64,000 bases of DNA from Synechococcus sp. M16.1 (GTDB lineage Bacteria > Cyanobacteriota > Cyanobacteriia > PCC-6307 > Cyanobiaceae). Positions 22,951 through 31,987 of this stretch are shown in pieces (position 1 is the first letter of the stretch; every line of letters starts with the position of its first letter). Location of the stretch: positions 434,001 to 498,000 of the forward strand of contig NZ_CP047954.1 in NCBI RefSeq assembly GCF_014279895.1. Direction: 5' to 3'. The notes under the pieces are model-generated. The model made no database searches, was not told the origin of the DNA, and worked only from the letters and a program-made list of their open reading frames with translations. The translations under genes and the position numbers were made by a program.

Positions 22951-24448
22951 GCCACCCCAGGCTTCTGGAGACTGCGTCTTGCCAGCGTGTGCGCCAGCGG
23001 TCGCGCTGGGATGCATCCATCTGCGGGTGGAACAGTTCCGCTCCGTCCCTCCGTGCGCTCGCAAGCTGCTCCAGGTCGCCGATCACCCCTGCCTGGAGGC
23101 CTGCGAACAGCGCCACCCCCCGGGCGGTGCTCTCGAGGCTGGCGGGTCGCCGCACCGTCAGACCGGTGCAATCCGCCTGCGCCTGCAGCAAAGGATCGGA
23201 GGCCGCGGCGCCACCATCCACCGCCAGTTCACCCAAGCCGCTCCCGAGGGCCTGTTCGGCAAGCTCCACCAATGTCGCTACCGACAGGGCGATCCCCTCA
23301 AGTGCAGCGCGGGCGATGTGACCGCGGCCGCTGTCACGGGTGAGGCCCACCAGAACACCGCGTGCCTGGGGATCCCAGTGCGGTGTTCCCCAGCCGGTGA
23401 AGGCGGGCACGAGCATCACCCCCCCTGAATCCGGCACCGAACGCGCCAGTTCGTTCACCTGGGGGGCTTGATCAATGATCTGCAGCCCATCCCGGAGCCA
23501 CTGGATGACGGTGCCGGCGTTGAACAGACTTCCCTCAAGACAAAAGCTGGGTGTTCCAGCGGCATCCGTCCAGCCGAGAGTGCTGAGCAGCCCTGCATCT
23601 GAGCGGCGGACGACATCGCCGGTGTTGATCACCAGAAAAGCCCCCGTGCCGTAGGTGCACTTCCCTTCTCCGGGCTGCAGACAGAGCTGGCCCAGGGTGG
23701 CGGCCTGCTGGTCGCCGAGCATGGCCTGGATCGGCAAGCCTGCAAAGGGAAGGTCCACAGCCAGGCGCCCGAATTCTCCGCGGCAGGGCAGCAGTTCGGG
23801 TAGAGCGCTGGCGGGGAGCCCTGTGGGCTCTCGGAAGTCATCCACCCAGTGCTGCTGCTCCAGGTCCATCAGCAGCGTTCGGCTGGCATTGCTCATGTCA
23901 CTGCCGTGGCGCTGGCCGCCGGTGAGTTGCCAGAGCAGCCAGCTTTCCACCGTGCCGAAACAGAGGTCATCGCTGGCTGCGGCAGCCTGGGCGTCGTCGT
24001 AGTGGTCGAGCATCCAGCGGATCTTGCTGGCACTGAAGTAGGGGTCGAGCAGCAAACCGGTGCGCCGGCACCACTCCTGCTCCAGTCCCTGCTGCTTCCA
24101 GGCGTCGCAGATGGCGGCGGTGCGGCCGTCCTGCCAAACAAGGGCCGGTCCGCAGGGGAGGCCATTGCTGCGGCGCCAGAGCACGGTGGTTTCCCGTTGG
24201 TTGGTGATGCCGCAGCTCACCACCGCTTTGCGCTGCCCCTCACTGAGCTTCGAATCCAGCTGCACCAGGGCCTGCCGCTGGCTGGTCCAGATCTCGATCG
24301 GGTCCTGTTCCACCCATCCATCGGCGGGGTAGGAAATCGGCAGCGGTGCACTGGCGCTGACCACCAGATCCCCTGAGCTGCTGAACAGCGCGGCTCTGGA
24401 GCTGCTGGTGCCCTGATCGAGGGCCAGAAGGAGAGGCTGTTCAGCCAT
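22943..24448 (-). CDS. glpK: Glycerol kinase
   Basis: A 501-residue FGGY-family kinase making glycerol-3-phosphate from glycerol and ATP. It shows LLALDQGTSSSRA near the N-terminus, GITNQRETTVLW, LVWQDGRTA, GDQQAATLGQ and the GTGAF phosphate loop. ATG 24448 (MAEQPLLLAL) is preferred over a TTG two codons upstream. It precedes and overlaps glpD, so the pair turns glycerol into a glycolytic intermediate. No glycerol channel gene is present here. Glycerol could come from breakdown of glucosylglycerol, a marine Synechococcus osmolyte (inference). Confidence 0.95.
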   Translation of the reverse strand: MAEQPLLLALDQGTSSSRAALFSSSGDLVVSASAPLPISYPADGWVEQDPIEIWTSQRQALVQLDSKLSEGQRKAVVSCGITNQRETTVLWRRSNGLPCGPALVWQDGRTAAICDAWKQQGLEQEWCRRTGLLLDPYFSASKIRWMLDHYDDAQAAAASDDLCFGTVESWLLWQLTGGQRHGSDMSNASRTLLMDLEQQHWVDDFREPTGLPASALPELLPCRGEFGRLAVDLPFAGLPIQAMLGDQQAATLGQLCLQPGEGKCTYGTGAFLVINTGDVVRRSDAGLLSTLGWTDAAGTPSFCLEGSLFNAGTVIQWLRDGLQIIDQAPQVNELARSVPDSGGVMLVPAFTGWGTPHWDPQARGVLVGLTRDSGRGHIARAALEGIALSVATLVELAEQALGSGLGELAVDGGAAASDPLLQAQADCTGLTVRRPASLESTARGVALFAGLQAGVIGDLEQLASARRDGAELFHPQMDASQRDRWRTRWQDAVSRSLGWHD

Positions 24449-24499
24449 GGCCAAGGTCTTTCTCTCCTGCTAGCCAGGAGATGGCTGACTGCAAAGGTT

Positions 24500-25930
24500 T
24501 TGGCAGCGACCACACCGTTTCGCGATCCCCCCGCCTGGGTGGCGGACGCGGTGATCTATCAAATCTTTCCCGACCGTTTTCGCCGCAGTGGCCGCGTCGC
24601 TGCGCAGCGCCATCTCGCTCTGAAGCCCTGGGGTGCGGACCCTTGCGAGGAGGGATTCCAGGGCGGGGATCTCTACGGCGTCATCGACGCTCTCGATCGG
24701 CTCCAAGCCATGGGCATCACCTGCCTCTATCTCACGCCGATCTTCAGCTCAGCCGCCAACCATCGGTACCACGCCTACGACTATTTCGAGGTGGATCCCC
24801 TGCTGGGGGGCAATACAGCACTCACGGACCTGATCGATGCTGTGCATCAGCGCGGCATGAGGTTGGTTCTGGATGGGGTGTTCAACCACTGCGGCCGCGG
24901 CTTTTGGGCCTTTCATCACGTGGCGGAAAACGGTGCGGATTCGCCGTACCGCGATTGGTTCCATGTGCACCGATGGCCCCTGCAGCCCTATCCCGCCCCT
25001 GGCGAGGACTGCGGTTACGACGGTTGGTGGGCCTTGCCAGATCTGCCCAAGTTCAACCATGCCAATCCTGGGGTTCGGGAGCATCTGCTGGCGGTGGGCC
25101 GTCACTGGCTCGAGCAGGGGATTGACGGCTGGCGTCTCGACGTCCCTGCCGAGGTGCCGGCGGACTTCTGGGTTGAGTTCCGGCAGATGGTGCGGGCGAC
25201 CAACCCGGAGGCCTGGATTGTTGGCGAGGTGTGGGGTGATGCGACCCCCTGGCTGCAGGGCGACCACTTCGATGGGGTGATGAATTACCGGCTGGGATGG
25301 AGCAGCCTTTGCTGGGCCGCCGCTGAAGCGTTGCGGCAGGACTACCGCAATTCCGACTATCCCCTCGACCCCCTGGATGGGCAGGCTGTGTTGACCATCT
25401 GGACGACCACAACGCGTTCCTACCGGGAGGGCGTGAATAGGGCCCAGATGAATCTGCTCGACAGCCACGACGTGCCCCGTGCACTTCACAGCCTCAACAA
25501 CGACGTTGCGGCCCTGAAGTTGGCCCTGCTGCTGCTCTTCCTTCATCCGGGAGCGCCGTGCATTTATTACGGCACGGAAGCTGCCCTGGCGGGTGGTCCT
25601 GAACCGGGCCCCTCCAGCGGTCCTGGACCGGCCTGCCGCGAGGCCTATCCCTGGAATGTTCCCTGGAGTGCTGATCTGCGCCCATTCATCCAGTCCCTCG
25701 CAGAACTCCGCTCTGCCCATGGGGTCTTGCGCAGGGACGGTCTGCGCTGGTCAGCCCCAGGGGCGGACGTGCTGGAGGGTGTTGCCGATGGCCTGCGGGT
25801 CGTGATCAACCGCAGTCGCTCCAACTCTGTGCCCCTGACAAACGATCAGGGTCTCAGTTGCGTCTGGACGCTGGGCACTGTCGACTGCCGTTCTGTTGGC
25901 CCGCAATCGGCGGCTGTTTTGGGGTCGTAA
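24500..25930 (+). CDS. GH13 alpha-glycosidase, neopullulanase/cyclomaltodextrinase-like
   Basis: A 476-residue GH13 enzyme with VADAVIYQIFPDRF at the start, FQGGDLYGV, and the triad D214 (GWRLDVPAE), E243 (VGEVWGD) and D324 (SHDVPRAL). GDLYGVIDALDRL and YDYFEVDP are typical of neopullulanase and cyclomaltodextrinase types. There is no N-terminal CBM34 domain and the C-terminal domain is short, so it is a compact form. The start is TTG at 24500, 51 bp from the divergent glpK start. It likely trims malto-oligosaccharides from glycogen in the cytoplasm. Confidence 0.85.
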   Translation: MAATTPFRDPPAWVADAVIYQIFPDRFRRSGRVAAQRHLALKPWGADPCEEGFQGGDLYGVIDALDRLQAMGITCLYLTPIFSSAANHRYHAYDYFEVDPLLGGNTALTDLIDAVHQRGMRLVLDGVFNHCGRGFWAFHHVAENGADSPYRDWFHVHRWPLQPYPAPGEDCGYDGWWALPDLPKFNHANPGVREHLLAVGRHWLEQGIDGWRLDVPAEVPADFWVEFRQMVRATNPEAWIVGEVWGDATPWLQGDHFDGVMNYRLGWSSLCWAAAEALRQDYRNSDYPLDPLDGQAVLTIWTTTTRSYREGVNRAQMNLLDSHDVPRALHSLNNDVAALKLALLLLFLHPGAPCIYYGTEAALAGGPEPGPSSGPGPACREAYPWNVPWSADLRPFIQSLAELRSAHGVLRRDGLRWSAPGADVLEGVADGLRVVINRSRSNSVPLTNDQGLSCVWTLGTVDCRSVGPQSAAVLGS

Positions 25931-25962
25931 CCCCTCTCCCCTGGTGCCGAGGGGAGGAAGTA

Positions 25963-26034
<72 letters not shown>

Positions 26035-26044
26035 ATGTGGAGGA

Positions 26045-26126
26045 TGGGCCGGGTTGGATTTGAACCAACGTAGGCAGAGCCAGCGGATTTACAGTCCGCC
26101 CCCATTAACCACTCGGGCACCGACCC
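26045..26126 (-). tRNA. tRNA-Tyr (GTA)
   Basis: An 82-nt minus-strand tRNA with a long variable arm. The acceptor GGGTCGG pairs with CCGGCCC (one G-T pair), and the anticodon arm GCGGA-CTGTAAA-TCCGC gives GTA. Probably co-transcribed with tRNA-Thr. Confidence 0.97.
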
Positions 26127-26210
26127 GAACCACACCGCAAGAACTTACCAGTCGGTGTGTCCTTCTCCACGATCTCGATACGATCGGCCGAGCTGAACCG
26201 ATCTCCAGCC

Positions 26211-26651
26211 ATGCACGTTCTGCTGCTGAACGGTCCGAATCTGAACCTGTTGGGCCAACGTGAGCCTGGGATCTATGGCCATTCCTCCTTGGCGGACATC
26301 GAAGCGGCGCTGACGCGGGAGGCGGAGCAGGAATCTGTGCAGCTGGACTGCTTTCAGAGCAATTTCGAAGGTGCCCTGGTGGATCGGATTCACCAGGCCA
26401 TGGGCCGATGCGATGGGATCTTGATCAACGCCGGGGCCTACACCCACACGTCCATTGCCATCCGTGATGCCCTGGCTGGCGTCGCGATTCCCTATGTGGA
26501 ATTGCACCTCAGCAACACCCATGCCCGGGAAAACTTCCGCCATCACTCGTTTCTGGCTGAGCGCGCTGTGGGTGTGATCTGTGGTTTCGGCCCCGCTAGC
26601 TACAGCCTTGCCTTGAGCGGATTGCTCAGCCACCTGCGCCGGAACGCATGA
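26211..26651 (+). CDS. aroQ: 3-dehydroquinate dehydratase, type II
   Basis: A 146-residue type II dehydroquinase of the shikimate pathway. [19 protein letters not shown] carries the active-site Asn and Arg, followed by the catalytic tyrosine in [21 protein letters not shown] and [18 protein letters not shown] complete the site. The ATG at 26211 begins exactly at the family N-terminus. The stop overlaps the next gene as ATGA (26648-26651), so aroQ and miaE are translationally coupled. Confidence 0.97.
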   Translation: MHVLLLNGPNLNLLGQREPGIYGHSSLADIEAALTREAEQESVQLDCFQSNFEGALVDRIHQAMGRCDGILINAGAYTHTSIAIRDALAGVAIPYVELHLSNTHARENFRHHSFLAERAVGVICGFGPASYSLALSGLLSHLRRNA

Positions 26652-27364
26652 CCACCACTGCTCCACTGCAAACTGTTCCTTCGAAGACAGTCCCCTCGAA
26701 GGCAGTCCCTTCGAAGACAGTGGCGTCGATCCGCTGGTTGGCCGCACCCACCAGCTGGAGCTGGGTGGAGCAGGCCAACGCCCATCCGATGGAGGTGCTG
26801 ATCGATCACGCCCACTGCGAACGCAAGGCTGCCGGAGCTGCGGTGCAGATGATGTTCCGTTACCTCTGCGAACCGGGTCTGGGTGAAGCCCTCAGCCCTC
26901 TGGCGCGGGAAGAGCTGGAGCACTTTGAGCAGGTGCTGGCCTTGATCAAGGCCCGGGGGCGTTACCTGGAACCGCTGCCTTCCCCGGGCTATGGCGCTGA
27001 TCTGGCCCGGCAGATCCGTAAAGGTGAGCCGCAGAGAATGCTCGACTCCTTCCTGGTGGCGGGTCTGATCGAAGCCCGCAGCCATGAGCGCATGGCCCTG
27101 CTGGCGGAGCACAGCCCGGATACTCAGTTGCGGGAGCTTTACAGCGATCTGTTGGCGAGTGAAGCCCGCCACTTCGGCCTGTACTGGGTGTTGTGTGAGC
27201 AGCGCTACCCGCGGGAGCTGATCGTTGAGCGCCTCGAAGTGCTGGCCCTGGCCGAAGTGAAGGCGCTGGAAGGGCAGTTAGAACGCCCTGAAGACGTGCG
27301 GATGCATTCCTGTGGTGTGGATGCCCCACAGATCAGCAGTCAGATCAGCAGTCAGATCAGCTGA
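26648..27364 (+). CDS. miaE: tRNA-(ms2io6A) hydroxylase MiaE-like
   Basis: A 238-residue ferritin-like di-iron protein. Glu/His ligands appear in [31 protein letters not shown] and [10 protein letters not shown]. MiaE hydroxylates the isopentenyl side chain of ms2i6A37 in tRNAs. Both ends carry short tandem repeats: VPSK(T/A) units from three 15-bp copies at 26675-26719, and QISS units from a 12-bp repeat at 27329-27361. The last 13 bp overlap the convergent bicA end. The core is sure; the repeated tails look like recent expansions. Confidence 0.9.
   Translation: MTTTAPLQTVPSKTVPSKAVPSKTVASIRWLAAPTSWSWVEQANAHPMEVLIDHAHCERKAAGAAVQMMFRYLCEPGLGEALSPLAREELEHFEQVLALIKARGRYLEPLPSPGYGADLARQIRKGEPQRMLDSFLVAGLIEARSHERMALLAEHSPDTQLRELYSDLLASEARHFGLYWVLCEQRYPRELIVERLEVLALAEVKALEGQLERPEDVRMHSCGVDAPQISSQISSQIS
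27329..27361 (+). repeat. 12-bp tandem repeat at the miaE/bicA junction
   Basis: CAGATCAGCAGT is present in 2.75 exact copies. It encodes the C-terminal QISS units of MiaE and, on the other strand, the bicA stop codon (27352-27354). Confidence 0.85.
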
Positions 27365-29028
27365 GCCGCCTCCTGCAAGGCGTCCAGCCTGGATGGCCGA
27401 AGCACCCCCTCCACGCCAAATTGCCGCAGCCGTTGTTCGAGGGTGTCGTTGGCTCCGGCGATCAACAGGATGCGGCCCGCTGATCGTGCTTCCTCCACCA
27501 TGCGCTCGATGGCCAGGGTTGCGGTGACACCGATGCGGGACACGTCCGTGAGGTCAAGGATCAGAACCCTGTAGCTCTGGATCAATCCCATTCGGGCACT
27601 GATTCCCTTGGCGGCGCCAAAGCTCAGAGGGCCGCGCAGCCGGAACAGCATCAAGGCCTTGCCGCAGCGCAGGATCAGGGCTTCCTCCTCCGGGGAGAGA
27701 TTGGCGTGCAGTGCATCCGTGGCATCGGAGGGGTTGTCTTCCTCCATCCCTTCCAGTTGGGACCGCGTGATCGCATCAACGGTCAACAGGTTGGCCACGA
27801 ACATCCCCACCAAAACGCCCCAGATCAGATCCCAGAACACCGTCATCAACAGCACGGCGTACATCAGTGCAGCCGTTTTCGCCGACAGCCGATGGGCGCG
27901 GAGCAGAAAGCCCCAGTCGATGATGTCGAGCCCGACTTTGATCAGGATTCCCGCCAGCAGCGCCGTGGGGATCTGCGCCGAAAGGGAGCCTGCCCCCAGC
28001 AGCACAAGCAGCAGCACCAGGGAATGGGTCATGCCCGACCAAGGCGTCTGACCACCGGATTTGATGTTGATCACCGTTCGCATCGTGGCTCCGGCACCGG
28101 GAAGGCCTGAGAGAAACCCGGCCGCGGTGTTGGCGATGCCCTGGCCGATCAGCTCACGGTTGGAGTCATGGTTGGTTTGGGTGATGTTGTCGGCCACCAG
28201 GGAGGTGAGCAACGAGTCGATCGCCCCGAGCAGGGCGAGAACCATGCCGGCTTTCACCAGCTCCGGCAGGTGCTGACTGAAATCGGGAACCACCAGTTGC
28301 AATCCCCCCTCCGGGATGGCTCCGATCCGGGCGATGGGTTCAAGGCCCAGCTCCAGCAGTCGGTTGTCGTTGAACAGCAGCAGCGACAACGGCGTCACAA
28401 TCAGCAGCGCCAGCAGAGGCGTTGGCACCCATTGGCGGATCCGCAGGGGGGTCAGAAACACCACAGCGAGTGTCATCAATCCAACGGCGAGCGCGGCTGG
28501 ATTCCAGCTGGGGGACTCAATCAGCGAACTCAGGGACGCAACCACGCCGCCCCCGGTGCTCATCCCGATGAAGGGTCCAAGTTGCAGCACAAGGATGATG
28601 AAACCGATTCCCGACATGAAGCCGGAGACCACCGAGTAGGGCACTAGGGTGATGAAGCGCCCCAGCCGCAATACCCCGAGCAGGGTTTCGAACACACCAC
28701 CGATCACCACAGCGGCCATCACCAACGGCAGCATCTCGCCGGCATTGAGATCACTACCGATGCCGATGGCGGCCAGGCTGGAGACGATGCCCGCCACGGT
28801 GACGCTCATGGGTCCGGTGGGTCCGCTCACCTGGGCGGGAGTTCCCCCGAGCAAGGCCGCCAGGAATCCGGTGACGATGGCGCCATACAGGCCGTAGATG
28901 GCGCCGCCTGGCCCCAGAGCGGCATTGCCGAAGGCCAGGGCAAGGGGCAGCGCCACCACGGCGGCCGTCAATCCTCCGAGAAGGTCGCCTCGGATGTTGC
29001 GTTGATGCAGGCCGTGAATCAGTGCCAT
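27352..29028 (-). CDS. bicA: SulP-family bicarbonate transporter BicA
   Basis: A 558-residue transporter with about 14 membrane segments and a C-terminal cytoplasmic STAS domain (about residues 455-558). It matches BicA, the low-affinity, high-flux Na+-dependent HCO3- importer, in many blocks: FRNIRGD-like NIRGDLLGGLTAAVVALPLA, PTGPMSVTV, VSGFMSGIGFIILVLQL, LTSLVADNITQTNHDSNREL and GAGATMRTVINIKSGG. It would feed carboxysomes. It starts one base after the stop of a thioredoxin-like gene on the same strand, which suggests one operon. Confidence 0.9.
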   Translation of the reverse strand: MALIHGLHQRNIRGDLLGGLTAAVVALPLALAFGNAALGPGGAIYGLYGAIVTGFLAALLGGTPAQVSGPTGPMSVTVAGIVSSLAAIGIGSDLNAGEMLPLVMAAVVIGGVFETLLGVLRLGRFITLVPYSVVSGFMSGIGFIILVLQLGPFIGMSTGGGVVASLSSLIESPSWNPAALAVGLMTLAVVFLTPLRIRQWVPTPLLALLIVTPLSLLLFNDNRLLELGLEPIARIGAIPEGGLQLVVPDFSQHLPELVKAGMVLALLGAIDSLLTSLVADNITQTNHDSNRELIGQGIANTAAGFLSGLPGAGATMRTVINIKSGGQTPWSGMTHSLVLLLVLLGAGSLSAQIPTALLAGILIKVGLDIIDWGFLLRAHRLSAKTAALMYAVLLMTVFWDLIWGVLVGMFVANLLTVDAITRSQLEGMEEDNPSDATDALHANLSPEEEALILRCGKALMLFRLRGPLSFGAAKGISARMGLIQSYRVLILDLTDVSRIGVTATLAIERMVEEARSAGRILLIAGANDTLEQRLRQFGVEGVLRPSRLDALQEAAQLI

Positions 29029-29029
29029 C

Positions 29030-29440
29030 TCAGTTCAGACCACTCCAGCGGCTCAAGGCTTCCAGGGACTGAACTCCCACTTTTTGGCGCCCATCGGGGA
29101 GAACCCAGGTGGGATAAGCCCGGATCTTTGCGGTGTTGCAGGCTTCGGCTTGCTCCGGCAGCTGCTTCGGCTTGCGGCATTCCACGTAGGTCACGTCCGC
29201 TCCGGCCTGTTTGCCGAACAGGTTCATCTGCTTGAAACAGGCCGGGCAGGTCCAGGCGCCGTAAAACTTGGCCCCCATCGCCTTCAGATGCTGCGTCAGT
29301 TCGAGGGCCTGGTGGCTTGAATCGTGCAGGGGCTCTCCGATCGTGCTGGCCCAGGGAGCGGCCGAACCAGGCGGGCCACCAACAGCTCCGCCAGCTGCGA
29401 CCAGCACGGATGCCAGCAGGGATGAAGCCATGCTCCTCAT
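29030..29440 (-). CDS. Exported thioredoxin-like protein
   Basis: A 136-residue protein. Residues 1-28 look like a signal peptide (SLLASVLVAAGG), then comes a thioredoxin-type domain with the dithiol motif WTCPACFKQM near residue 65, further cysteines in VECRK and EACNT, and the cis-proline region AYPTWVLPDGR. It resembles the thioredoxin domain fused to VKOR in cyanobacteria and plants (LTO1), but no VKOR part is present, so it would act as a free lumenal or periplasmic disulfide protein. It is immediately upstream of bicA with a one-base gap. The partner reductase or oxidase is unknown. Confidence 0.85.
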   Translation of the reverse strand: MRSMASSLLASVLVAAGGAVGGPPGSAAPWASTIGEPLHDSSHQALELTQHLKAMGAKFYGAWTCPACFKQMNLFGKQAGADVTYVECRKPKQLPEQAEACNTAKIRAYPTWVLPDGRQKVGVQSLEALSRWSGLN

Positions 29441-29550
29441 GCTGATGCAGTGGTTGGCCTGAAGCTAGGTCGCATTCAGGCGTTCGGGCTTCCCTCCATG
29501 CGGAAGCAACAACGCAAGCCCTGTTGCGGTGAAACTGGGACCACCACTGG

Positions 29551-30543
29551 ATGGGTATGGCAGGCAGCGGATACAAGGACTATTTCCAGGTGCTCGGTGT
29601 TGATCGCAGTGCCGATGCCAATGCCATCAAGAAAGCCTTTCGCAGCCTGGCGCGCCAATACCACCCTGACGTCAACCCCGGTGATTCCCAGGCTGAAGCG
29701 CGGTTCAAGGAGATCAGTGAGGCCTACGAAGTGCTCTCCGACCCCGAGAAGCGGCGGCGTTATGAGCAATTCGGCCAGTACTGGAACCAGGCCGGTGGCA
29801 TGGGCGGGGGAGCCGCACCCGGCATGGACGTCGACTTCGGTCGCTACGGCAATTTCGACGATTTCATCAACGACCTGTTGGGCCGTTTCGGTGGTCCAGG
29901 CGGCGGTGGCTTCCAAGGGGGTGGTTTCCCTGGGGGCGGATTTCCCGGCGGGGGATTCGCAGGGGGCGGTTTCCCGCGTGGTGGCCAGGCTTCACGCCCT
30001 CCGGTGAATCTCGATGCCGAAGCATCGGTGAATGTGACCTTTTCAGAGGCCTTTCGCGGTGGTGAACGCAGCCTCTCGGTGAACAACGAGCGCGTTCAGG
30101 TGCGCATTCCTGCTGGAGTGAAGAACGGCTCACGGCTGCGGTTGAAGGGCAAGGGCAACCTTCAACCGGGAACCGGACGGCGGGGCGATCTCTACCTCAA
30201 CCTCAAGATTCAGGACCACCCGATCTGGCGCCTGGAGTCGGATCAGCTGCGTGCCGATCTCCCCGTCAGCCTCGATGAACTGGCCCTTGGAGGCATGGTC
30301 TCGGTGATGACGCCCGATGGTGAGGCCCAGGTGAGCATTCCGGCCGGCACCGCCCCGGGCCGCAGTCTGAGGCTGAAGGGCAAGGGCTGGCCGTCGAAGA
30401 CCGGTCGCGGTGATCTCCTGCTCACGCTGACGCTGGCCATGCCTGCCTCGTGGAGTGAGGAGGAGCGTCGGTTGTTGGAGCAACTGCGTGCCAATCGCAC
30501 GGCCCATCCACGTCAAGAGTGGCTTCGTTCGGCGGCCCTCTGA
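29551..30543 (+). CDS. dnaJ: DnaJ-type co-chaperone without zinc finger
   Basis: A 330-residue class B J-protein (CbpA-like). The J domain spans about residues 8-75 with the HPD motif in QYHPDVNPGD. A Gly/Phe-rich region of repeated GGGF(P/A) units lies at about 112-145, and the C-terminal substrate-binding halves carry VRIPAGVKNGSRLRLKGKG and VSIPAGTAPGRSLRLKGKG. The CxxCxGxG zinc repeats of class A DnaJ are absent. It would stimulate DnaK ATPase. ATG 29551 or ATG 29557 could be the start. Divergent from the thioredoxin-bicA pair by 110 bp. Confidence 0.92.
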   Translation: MGMAGSGYKDYFQVLGVDRSADANAIKKAFRSLARQYHPDVNPGDSQAEARFKEISEAYEVLSDPEKRRRYEQFGQYWNQAGGMGGGAAPGMDVDFGRYGNFDDFINDLLGRFGGPGGGGFQGGGFPGGGFPGGGFAGGGFPRGGQASRPPVNLDAEASVNVTFSEAFRGGERSLSVNNERVQVRIPAGVKNGSRLRLKGKGNLQPGTGRRGDLYLNLKIQDHPIWRLESDQLRADLPVSLDELALGGMVSVMTPDGEAQVSIPAGTAPGRSLRLKGKGWPSKTGRGDLLLTLTLAMPASWSEEERRLLEQLRANRTAHPRQEWLRSAAL

Positions 30544-30582
30544 TCGGGTGACCCTTACGATCACATCTTGTGTTTGGGTCTG

Positions 30583-31584
30583 ATGGAGCTCACCTACCGC
30601 CCCCGTCGTCTTCGGCGTACGCCCGCCCTACGCGCCATGGTGCGTGAGCACAGCCTTTCGGCTGCAGACTTCATCTATCCCCTCTTTGTGCATGAAGGCG
30701 CTGAGGTGGAGCCAATCGCTGCCATGCCTGGTGCCAGCCGTTGGAGCCTTGCGGCCCTCACCGGCGAAGTGCAGCGTGCCTACGACCTTGGGGTGCGTTG
30801 CATCGTTCTCTTCCCCAAGGTGTCTGAGGGACTGAAGACCGAAGACGGGGCTGAGTGCTTCAACGCCAATGGCCTGATTCCACGGGCGATCCGCCAGATC
30901 AAGGAAGCCATCCCCGAGATGGCGATCATGACCGACGTCGCCCTGGATCCCTATTCCTGCGATGGTCATGACGGGATCGTCAGCCAGGACGGCGTGGTCC
31001 TCAACGACGAGACGATTGAACTGCTCTGCAAGCAGGCCGTTGTGCAGGCTGAAGCGGGCGCTGATCTGATCGGTCCCAGCGACATGATGGACGGCAGGGT
31101 CGGTGCCATCCGGGAAGCCCTCGACGACGAAGGCTTCGAACATGTGGGCATCATCAGCTACACGGCGAAGTACTCCTCCGCGTACTACGGCCCCTTCCGT
31201 GAGGCTCTCGATTCCGCTCCCCGTGCCGCCGGCAGCAAGCCGATCCCCAAAAACAAAGACACTTATCAGATGGATCCCGCCAATGCTCGGGAAGCCATCA
31301 CCGAAGCCCAGCTCGATGAGCAGGAGGGCGCCGACATCATGATGGTGAAGCCAGGTTTGGCTTATCTCGACATCATCCACCGACTGCGCGAGGAGTCGGA
31401 ACTCCCCATTGCTGCCTACAACGTGAGTGGTGAGTATTCGATGGTGAAGGCCGCGGCGGAGCGGGGCTGGATCGATGAAAAGGCCGTTGTGCTGGAGACG
31501 TTACTGAGCTTCAAGCGCGCCGGTGCTGATCTGATCCTCACGTACCACGCCTGCGATGCAGCGGCTTGGTTGAAGGAGGCTTGA
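30583..31584 (+). CDS. hemB: Delta-aminolevulinic acid dehydratase
   Basis: A 333-residue porphobilinogen synthase, the second common step to chlorophyll, haem and bilins. The metal-site loop reads DVALDPYSCDGHDG, the Mg-type rather than the triple-cysteine zinc form. Active-site lysines are in SYTAKYSSAYYGPFR and MMVKPGLAYLD. ATG 30583 (MELTYRPRRLRR) matches the family start; a TTG 15 bp earlier is unlikely. Followed at 4 bp by the VOC gene, in one run with mutS2. Confidence 0.97.
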   Translation: MELTYRPRRLRRTPALRAMVREHSLSAADFIYPLFVHEGAEVEPIAAMPGASRWSLAALTGEVQRAYDLGVRCIVLFPKVSEGLKTEDGAECFNANGLIPRAIRQIKEAIPEMAIMTDVALDPYSCDGHDGIVSQDGVVLNDETIELLCKQAVVQAEAGADLIGPSDMMDGRVGAIREALDDEGFEHVGIISYTAKYSSAYYGPFREALDSAPRAAGSKPIPKNKDTYQMDPANAREAITEAQLDEQEGADIMMVKPGLAYLDIIHRLREESELPIAAYNVSGEYSMVKAAAERGWIDEKAVVLETLLSFKRAGADLILTYHACDAAAWLKEA

Positions 31585-31588
31585 TCCG

Positions 31589-31987
31589 ATGGCAACAGCC
31601 GATCAACCCAAAGGTGTGGATCGTCTCGGTCACGTTGCGATCCGTGTTGAGAACGTCGATCGGGCTGTTGCCTTCTACACCGATCTGGGCATGCGTCTGG
31701 TCTGGCGTGCCAACGACTGGTGCTATCTGGAAGCCGGGGAAGGTCGCGATGGACTCGCCTTGTTAGGCCCGGATTACAAAGCCGCTGGCCCACATTTCGC
31801 CTTCCATTTCCGCGATCGTGCGGAGGTGGATGTGATTCACGACCGTCTCAAGGCGCAGGGTGTGCACGTTGGTGCCGTCCATGACCACCGCGACGGCACG
31901 GCGTCTTTTTATCTGAAAGATCCGGAAGGCAACTGGCTCGAAATGCTTTATGAACCCCCCGGTGGCATCCCCTCCAACTGCAACTGA
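31589..31987 (+). CDS. VOC/glyoxalase-family protein
   Basis: A 132-residue single-domain vicinal oxygen chelate protein. LGHVAIRVENVDRAVAFYTDLGM and YLKDPEGNWLEMLYEPP are the usual beta-alpha-beta signature with a metal histidine and glutamate. The substrate is not known; it could be a lactoylglutathione lyase or a related enzyme. Its end overlaps the mutS2 start by 38 bp in another frame, indicating translational coupling. Confidence 0.85.
   Translation: MATADQPKGVDRLGHVAIRVENVDRAVAFYTDLGMRLVWRANDWCYLEAGEGRDGLALLGPDYKAAGPHFAFHFRDRAEVDVIHDRLKAQGVHVGAVHDHRDGTASFYLKDPEGNWLEMLYEPPGGIPSNCN

Noticed and set aside
26675-26719. A short CRISPR-like array
   Set aside because: The units are contiguous, with no spacers, inside a coding region. 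They are a tandem coding repeat.
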